A stretch of DNA of 8,778 nucleotides, taken from positions 1 through 8,778 of the forward strand of contig CAIVDX010000282.1 in assembly GCA_903904805.1 (NCBI GenBank), in the 5' to 3' direction. The notes beneath the pieces are model-generated. The model saw only the letters and a program-made list of their open reading frames with translations, was not told the origin of the DNA and ran no database searches. This stretch comes from an uncultured Rhodospirillales bacterium (GTDB taxonomy: Bacteria > Pseudomonadota > Alphaproteobacteria > Acetobacterales > Acetobacteraceae). The translations under genes were made by a program, and so were the position numbers. This document shows, piece by piece, positions 5,867-8,778 of the stretch (its first letter is position 1; the number at the start of each line of letters is the position of its first letter).

Positions 5867-6788
5867 CTGTGGCGCCCAGGATCGTGTGGGGCGGGATGGG
5901 GCGGCCGCGCAGGTAGGCGTCGGCGTGCTGGGGGGCGCGGCCGGCGAGCTGGAGCTGGGTGATGGTGAGGCTGCCCGCACCGGTGGCGACGCGCAGGCCG
6001 GTGGAGCCAGTGAGCACGGTGCCAGGTGCGGCTGTGGTCGGGGTTGGGTCGGGGGTGGCGGCGAGGATTTTCAGCAGGGCGCCGTCGAGCCCGGTGAAGG
6101 TGCCTGGCCATGGGTTGAGCGCGCGGATGCGGCGGTCGAGCGCGGTGGCGGGTTGGGTCCAGTCGAGCCTGCCATCCTCGCGGCCCAGTTTGGCGGCGTA
6201 GGTGGCGCCCTGTTCGGGCTGCGGCATGGGGTGCGGCTCTTCGGCGAGGGCGCGCAGGATGAGGCGTTCGCCGATCGCCGAGAGGGCATCGTGCAGCCAG
6301 GGGGCGGTGGTGGTGGCATCCAGTGCCACGGCCTCGCGCAGCAGCATCGGGCCGGTGTCGAGGCCTTCGTCCATCTGCATGATGGTCACACCGCTTTCGG
6401 CGTCGCCGGCGAGGATGGCGGCCTGGATGGGGGCGGCCCCGCGCCAGCGTGGCAGCAGGCTGGCATGGATGTTCAGGCAGCCGCGCCGCGGGGCGTTGAG
6501 CATCGCCGCCGGCAGGATCAGCCCGTAGGCGGCGACGACGGCGACATCGAGATTGAGCGCGGCGAAGGCCTCGTGTTCGGCGGTGTCCTTGCGCACACGG
6601 GCGGGGGTGCGCACCGTCAGCCCGAGCGCGTCGGCGGCCTCGTGCACGGGGCAACGCCGGACGGCCTGGCCCCGCCCGGCGGGCCGCGGCGGCTGACAAT
6701 AGACGGCGGCGATCTCATGCCCGGCCTTGTACAGCGCCCGCAGTGCTGGCACGGAGAATTCAGGACTGCCCATAAATGCAATTCGCAT
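5859..6788 (-). CDS. fmt: Methionyl-tRNA formyltransferase
   Basis: Transfers a formyl group from 10-formyl-tetrahydrofolate to Met-tRNA(fMet), making the initiator tRNA. The 309 residues match the family length. The catalytic trio is at the same numbering as in the Escherichia coli enzyme: Asn106 and His108 in CLNIHASLLPRWRGAAPIQ, and Asp144 in MDEGLDTGPML. The N-terminus MRIAFMGSPEFSVPAL is standard. The C-terminal OB-like domain (about 205-300) holds YAAKLGREDGRLDW and RIRALNPWPGTF. No good ribosome binding site precedes the ATG at 6786-6788. The spacer to the upstream def holds an AT-rich hairpin, so fmt may have its own promoter or depend on readthrough. It works in sequence with def, which removes the formyl group after translation. 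Confidence 0.97.
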   Translation of the reverse strand: MRIAFMGSPEFSVPALRALYKAGHEIAAVYCQPPRPAGRGQAVRRCPVHEAADALGLTVRTPARVRKDTAEHEAFAALNLDVAVVAAYGLILPAAMLNAPRRGCLNIHASLLPRWRGAAPIQAAILAGDAESGVTIMQMDEGLDTGPMLLREAVALDATTTAPWLHDALSAIGERLILRALAEEPHPMPQPEQGATYAAKLGREDGRLDWTQPATALDRRIRALNPWPGTFTGLDGALLKILAATPDPTPTTAAPGTVLTGSTGLRVATGAGSLTITQLQLAGRAPQHADAYLRGRPIPPHTILGATGV

Positions 6789-6836
6789 GAATTACAGGGC
6801 CACAGTGATTGGGCGCTGCCGGCCCCAAACAAGGAG

Positions 6837-6878
6837 AAGTTTTTTTCTTCTTTTTTTCAATAAAGAAGCAAAAAACTT
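6837..6878. repeat. AT-rich hairpin in the def-fmt spacer (possible intergenic repeat or attenuator)
   Basis: Bases 6837-6853 pair with 6862-6878 over 17 bp with one mismatch (T6846 opposite C6869), around an 8-base loop. The stem is almost all A/T, in sharp contrast to the GC-rich surroundings. On the minus strand, the direction of def and fmt, no T-run follows the hairpin, so it is not a textbook terminator for def. Similar AT-rich stem-loops with AAAGAAG..CTTCTTT arms occur between genes in Acetobacteraceae as I recall. A related string, AAAGAAGCA followed by AAACT, is found at 2119-2134 in this window. Confidence 0.7.
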
Positions 6879-6944
6879 TTGAAAATTTTTCATGGGCTCC
6901 ATCGACGACTGTGGATCTGGAATCCCTCGGGTCTTGACGGGGGC

Positions 6945-7475
6945 TTATTGGCGCTTGGCTTTTTGGTCTTTGGCCAGGCGGCGCATCAGCATGTTGCGCT
7001 TGAGGATGCTGATGTGATCGACGAAGAGCACGCCGTTCAGATGGTCGATCTCGTGCTGGATGCAGGCGCCGAGCAGGCCGTCGGCATCGAGCTCGGCGCG
7101 CTCGCCCGATGGGGTGTGGTAGCGGACGCGGATGACCGCGGGGCGGGTGACGTCGGCATATTGGCCGGGCAGAGAGAGGCAGCCTTCCTCGCGGGTGGCG
7201 AGATCGGTGGACTGGCGGATGATTTCGGGGTTGATCATGGCGATCGGCACGGGCTTGTCGTCGGGCATCAGATCGACAACGGCAACGCGCAGCGAGTGGC
7301 CGACCTGCGGGGCGGCGAGCCCGATGCCCGGCGCCTTATACATGGTGGTGAACATGCGGGGCAGCAGGGCGCGCACAACATCATCGTCGGCCGGGCCCAC
7401 CGGGCGGGCCTTGGCGCGCAGCGTGGCGTGCGGGGCGATCAGGATGTCCAGCAGCTCGTCGAGGGTCTCGGTCAT
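6945..7475 (-). CDS. def: Peptide deformylase
   Basis: A metal-dependent hydrolase that removes the N-formyl group from nascent proteins. It is 176 residues long with the three class motifs of a type I enzyme. GIGLAAPQ is at 50-57, EGCLS at 97-101 (metal ligand Cys99) and QHEIDH at 140-145 (ligands His141 and His145, catalytic Glu142). The basic C-terminal tail (LAKDQKAKRQ) is common in alphaproteobacterial members. The frame continues upstream to a GTG at 7515-7517, which would add 14 residues. I prefer the ATG at 7473-7475 because the protein then starts MTETLDELLDILIAPHATL, close to the family N-terminus. Neither start has a good ribosome binding site. First gene of the def-fmt-truA cluster and divergent from hsp20. 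Confidence 0.96.
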   Translation of the reverse strand: MTETLDELLDILIAPHATLRAKARPVGPADDDVVRALLPRMFTTMYKAPGIGLAAPQVGHSLRVAVVDLMPDDKPVPIAMINPEIIRQSTDLATREEGCLSLPGQYADVTRPAVIRVRYHTPSGERAELDADGLLGACIQHEIDHLNGVLFVDHISILKRNMLMRRLAKDQKAKRQ

Positions 7476-7534
7476 CGCACGGATGTAGCGAGGTGGGGCG
7501 GCGGGATCAACGATCACGCGCCCGTGCGATGGGG

Positions 7535-7563
7535 CTTGCGGCGGGCATCTGGTCTGCCAATAT
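7535..7563 (+). promoter_or_regulatory. Candidate heat-shock (RpoH/sigma-32-like) promoter for hsp20
   Basis: CTTGCGG (7535-7541), 15 bases, then CCAATAT (7557-7563). The known sigma-32 pattern is CTTGAAA with a CCCATNT-like -10 about 13-17 bases downstream. The CTTG core and a CC-AT-T -10 are present, with mismatches. Transcription from here would start near 7571 and give a leader of about 180 bases that includes the large palindrome. The promoter is assigned by eye and by the heat-shock gene downstream; a start inside or after the palindrome is not excluded. Confidence 0.35.
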
Positions 7564-7614
7564 CGGTTGTGTCGGGAATGCCTTTGGGTTCCCGCGCTTC
7601 GCTGACTATCGCGC

Positions 7615-7731
7615 GATCGCTGCGCGACAAGTCTGTGCCGTTCCGCTCCCCCACCCGGCCCCCCACGGCATCATGCTTTTTGGGTGGCGGGGTGAGGGAG
7701 CGGAACGGCACAGTCTTATCGCGCGGCGACC
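7615..7731. repeat. 117-bp near-perfect palindrome upstream of hsp20
   Basis: The arms 7615-7665 and 7681-7731 are inverted copies: 44 of 51 positions are Watson-Crick paired, one more is a G-T wobble, and six are mismatches. The perfect core is 18 bp, CTGTGCCGTTCCGCTCCC (7633-7650) against 7696-7713. The central loop is 15 bases (7666-7680). No gene fits the region, although both strands give short open frames with the shared VPFRS string as a by-product of the symmetry. No T-run follows either arm. It could be a miniature inverted-repeat element, but no flanking target duplication was seen. If transcribed it would fold into a very stable hairpin directly before hsp20, or serve as terminator between def and hsp20. 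Confidence 0.88.
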
Positions 7732-7753
7732 AAGCATAGAGGGGGCTTTGGCT

Positions 7754-8218
7754 ATGAACACCCGCGTTTTCACCTCGCCGCTGTTTCTCGGCTTCGATCA
7801 TCTGGAGCAGATGCTGGAGCGCGCAACCAAGACGTCATCAGATGGCTATCCGCCCTACAATATCGAACAGACCGGGCCGACCGGTTTGCGCATCAGTCTC
7901 GCGGTGGCGGGCTTCACCATGGACGATCTGCAGATCACCCAGGAGGACAACCAACTGGTGATCCGCGGCCGGCAGACTGATGATCTTGCCGGGCGCGTGT
8001 TCCTGCATCGGGGCATCGCCGCGCGGCAGTTCCAGCGCGCCTTCGTGATGGCCGAGGGGATCGAGGTGCGCGGCGCCTGGCTGGATAACGGCCTGCTGCA
8101 TATCGACCTGGCCAAGCCGATGCCTGAGCCGAAGGTGCGCACCATCGAGATCACCAAGCCCAATCTTGGTGGAGACCGTGCGCCGAGCCGGCTGCATGGG
8201 CTGACGACCGAGGATTAA
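7754..8218 (+). CDS. Small heat-shock protein, Hsp20/alpha-crystallin family (class A)
   Basis: An ATP-independent holdase chaperone that binds unfolding proteins. The 154-residue protein has an N-terminal arm (1-32), an alpha-crystallin domain starting YPPYNIEQTG (32-41) and a class A-typical stretch FLHRGIAARQFQRAF (83-97). AEGIEVRGAWLDNGLLHIDL (100-119) follows, and then the C-terminal anchor IEI (131-133), the I-x-I motif that joins subunits into oligomers. The frame is open upstream to 7493 across the palindrome. The ATG at 7754 is chosen because a GAGGGGG site sits eight bases ahead and the protein then starts MNTRVFTSPLFLGFDHLE, the standard N-terminus of alphaproteobacterial members. 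It is followed by a DUF1150 gene, the usual partner. Heat-shock control is likely but rests on a weak promoter match. Confidence 0.95.
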   Translation: MNTRVFTSPLFLGFDHLEQMLERATKTSSDGYPPYNIEQTGPTGLRISLAVAGFTMDDLQITQEDNQLVIRGRQTDDLAGRVFLHRGIAARQFQRAFVMAEGIEVRGAWLDNGLLHIDLAKPMPEPKVRTIEITKPNLGGDRAPSRLHGLTTED

Positions 8219-8225
8219 ACACCAC

Positions 8226-8250
8226 CGCCGCGCGGAATTGTCCGGCGGCG
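8226..8250 (+). other. Hairpin between hsp20 and the DUF1150 gene
   Basis: CGCCG (8226-8230) pairs with CGGCG (8246-8250), and CGGA (8233-8236) pairs with TCCG (8241-8244) around an ATTG loop, with a small asymmetric bulge. It starts eight bases after the hsp20 stop. No T-run follows, so it is more likely an mRNA stabiliser or partial attenuator that sets the hsp20 to DUF1150 ratio than a full terminator. Confidence 0.4.
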
Positions 8251-8304
8251 ACAGCAACGACCTGGCGGTGTCCAACCGGAGCCGCGCGGGCCAGGAGCAG
8301 GACC

Positions 8305-8553
8305 ATGACCGAGACCATCCAGACACACGACGCCCCGCGGATCGAGCGGATAGACCCGCACAACATGTCGGCGCTGCAGTTGGCACAGCTGGGCGTGTCG
8401 CAGATCGCCTACATCAAGCCGGTGACGGTGCAGGGCGCGCGGGCGTTCGCCATTCACGGGGCGGACGGCACGCCGATGGGCGTGGCCGACGGCTTCGGCG
8501 TGGCGCTGGCGGCGATCATCCAGCACGAGATGCTGCCGGCGCTGGTGCATTGA
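8305..8553 (+). CDS. DUF1150 family protein
   Basis: An 82-residue protein with no known biochemical function. Its body, MSALQLAQLGVSQIAYIKPV (21-40), then a strand pair with FAIHGADGTPMGVADG (48-63) and the final helix VALAAIIQHEMLPALVH, matches the small alphaproteobacterial DUF1150 proteins. They are typically found immediately downstream of hsp20 genes, as here. AGGAG (8293-8297) lies seven bases before the ATG, a good site. It begins 86 bases after hsp20 on the same strand, with no evident promoter between. A stress-related role is suggested by the pairing only. No signal peptide, membrane segment or catalytic motif is visible. Confidence 0.85.
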   Translation: MTETIQTHDAPRIERIDPHNMSALQLAQLGVSQIAYIKPVTVQGARAFAIHGADGTPMGVADGFGVALAAIIQHEMLPALVH

Positions 8554-8715
8554 GGGGGCGGAGCTTTCTTCATCCGTTCGTGGATGGGGTGGATTCGCTG
8601 CGTGGAGTGCTGGTATAGGCAGGTAGACTGGAGACGTTCCGCTTGCGCGCGGTTGTGCGGCCGGGCCGGCTCCAACCCAGCAAGGCGCCAGCAGATGCAC
8701 GACCACGCTGCTTCT
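8554..8715. other. Non-coding stretch between DUF1150 and the insertion sequence
   Basis: I see no gene here; open frames on both strands are short and of low-complexity, GC-shadow composition. CATCC (8571-8575) can pair with GGATG (8582-8586) just after the DUF1150 stop, a 5-bp stem without a T-run, too weak to call a terminator. No tRNA or known RNA fold was recognised. It may contain the disrupted flank of whatever the insertion sequence landed in. Confidence 0.5.
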
Positions 8716-8778
8716 CTAGGGTCAGGACTCATTGCTTGAGCCAGAAGATCATGATCGCGGCCAGAGCGATGGCGGCCA
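8716..8778 (-). mobile_element. End of an IS5-family insertion sequence (partial, continues off the right edge)
   Basis: The sequence CTAGGGTCAGGACTC starting at 8716 leads directly into the last codons of a transposase on the minus strand. This close packing of transposase stop and element end is typical of IS5-family elements, and the terminal string resembles element ends I recall from Acetobacteraceae. The exact outer boundary, somewhere near 8716-8722, and any target duplication cannot be set without the other end. Confidence 0.55.
8729..8778 (-). CDS. IS5-family transposase, C-terminal fragment (cut by the window edge)
   Basis: Sixteen codons including the stop are visible: AAIALAAIMIFWLKQ and TGA at 8729-8731. 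The Ala/Ile-rich run with FWLK is like the C-terminal helix of IS5-family DDE transposases, which commonly ends in sequences such as LAAIALAA..IFWL. The DDE catalytic residues lie outside the window, so activity cannot be judged. The fragment is short, so the call depends on recognition of this tail and of the adjacent element end. Confidence 0.6.
   Translation of the reverse strand, partial: AAIALAAIMIFWLKQ

Noticed and set aside
5722..6863. Large Arg/Pro-rich and Gly-rich frames overlapping fmt on both strands
   Set aside because: Low-complexity products typical of out-of-frame GC-rich DNA; fmt itself carries its catalytic Asn106, His108 and Asp144.
7690..7753. ROSE-type RNA thermometer before hsp20
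   Set aside because: No conserved U(U/C)GCU segment facing the ribosome binding site was found; the visible structure is the large GC-rich palindrome instead.
7514..7801. Small protein genes across the palindrome on either strand
   Set aside because: Both strands give similar peptides (VPFRS...) only because the DNA is palindromic; no ribosome binding site or family match supports them.
8616..8715. tRNA or other structured RNA near the insertion sequence
   Set aside because: No acceptor stem, anticodon arm or T-loop GTTCGA-type sequence could be arranged.

Overview
The window looks like chromosomal DNA of a GC-rich alphaproteobacterium, most likely one of the Acetobacteraceae. The reasons are the def-fmt-truA gene order, an alphaproteobacterial class A Hsp20 followed by a DUF1150 gene, an AT-rich intergenic hairpin of a kind I associate with this family from memory, and the end of an IS5-type element. 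No database search was possible, so the taxonomy is an inference.

Layout, left to right. Positions 1-1230 (minus strand) hold the two ATPase genes of a branched-chain amino-acid type ABC importer: livG, then livF, which runs off the left edge. The two are joined by a TGATG stop/start overlap. A divergent glutathione S-transferase-like gene follows (1349-2089, plus). Next come a G-tract-rich spacer and a NiCoT-family nickel/cobalt permease (2200-3264, plus). A 107-bp structured repeat (3261-3367) lies between the permease and a convergent SRPBCC/AHSA1-like gene (3364-3831, minus), and its ends supply both TAG stop codons. Five tandem 16-bp repeats (3858-3937) separate that gene from an upstream SDR oxidoreductase gene (3946-4767, minus). 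Positions 4801-5061 hold the wreck of a toxin-antitoxin module: an antitoxin tail and a VapC/PIN toxin that has lost its middle.

Positions 5078-7475 (minus) hold the housekeeping cluster def, fmt, truA: peptide deformylase, Met-tRNA formyltransferase and tRNA pseudouridine synthase. fmt and truA overlap by 8 nt. def and fmt are separated by a 156-nt spacer with an AT-rich hairpin. The def start faces a divergent small heat-shock gene (hsp20, 7754-8218, plus) followed by a DUF1150 gene (8305-8553). A 117-bp near-perfect palindrome (7615-7731) lies between def and hsp20, probably inside the hsp20 leader, downstream of a candidate heat-shock (RpoH-type) promoter. The right edge (about 8716-8778) is the end of an IS5-family element with the last codons of its transposase.

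Functionally the window is mostly ordinary: translation initiation and termination chemistry, transport and stress response. The parts worth a second look are intergenic: the palindrome in front of hsp20, the 16-bp tandem array, the repeat that supplies two stop codons, the collapsed toxin-antitoxin locus and the paired G-tracts before the nickel/cobalt permease. I see no convincing complete, previously undescribed multi-gene system.
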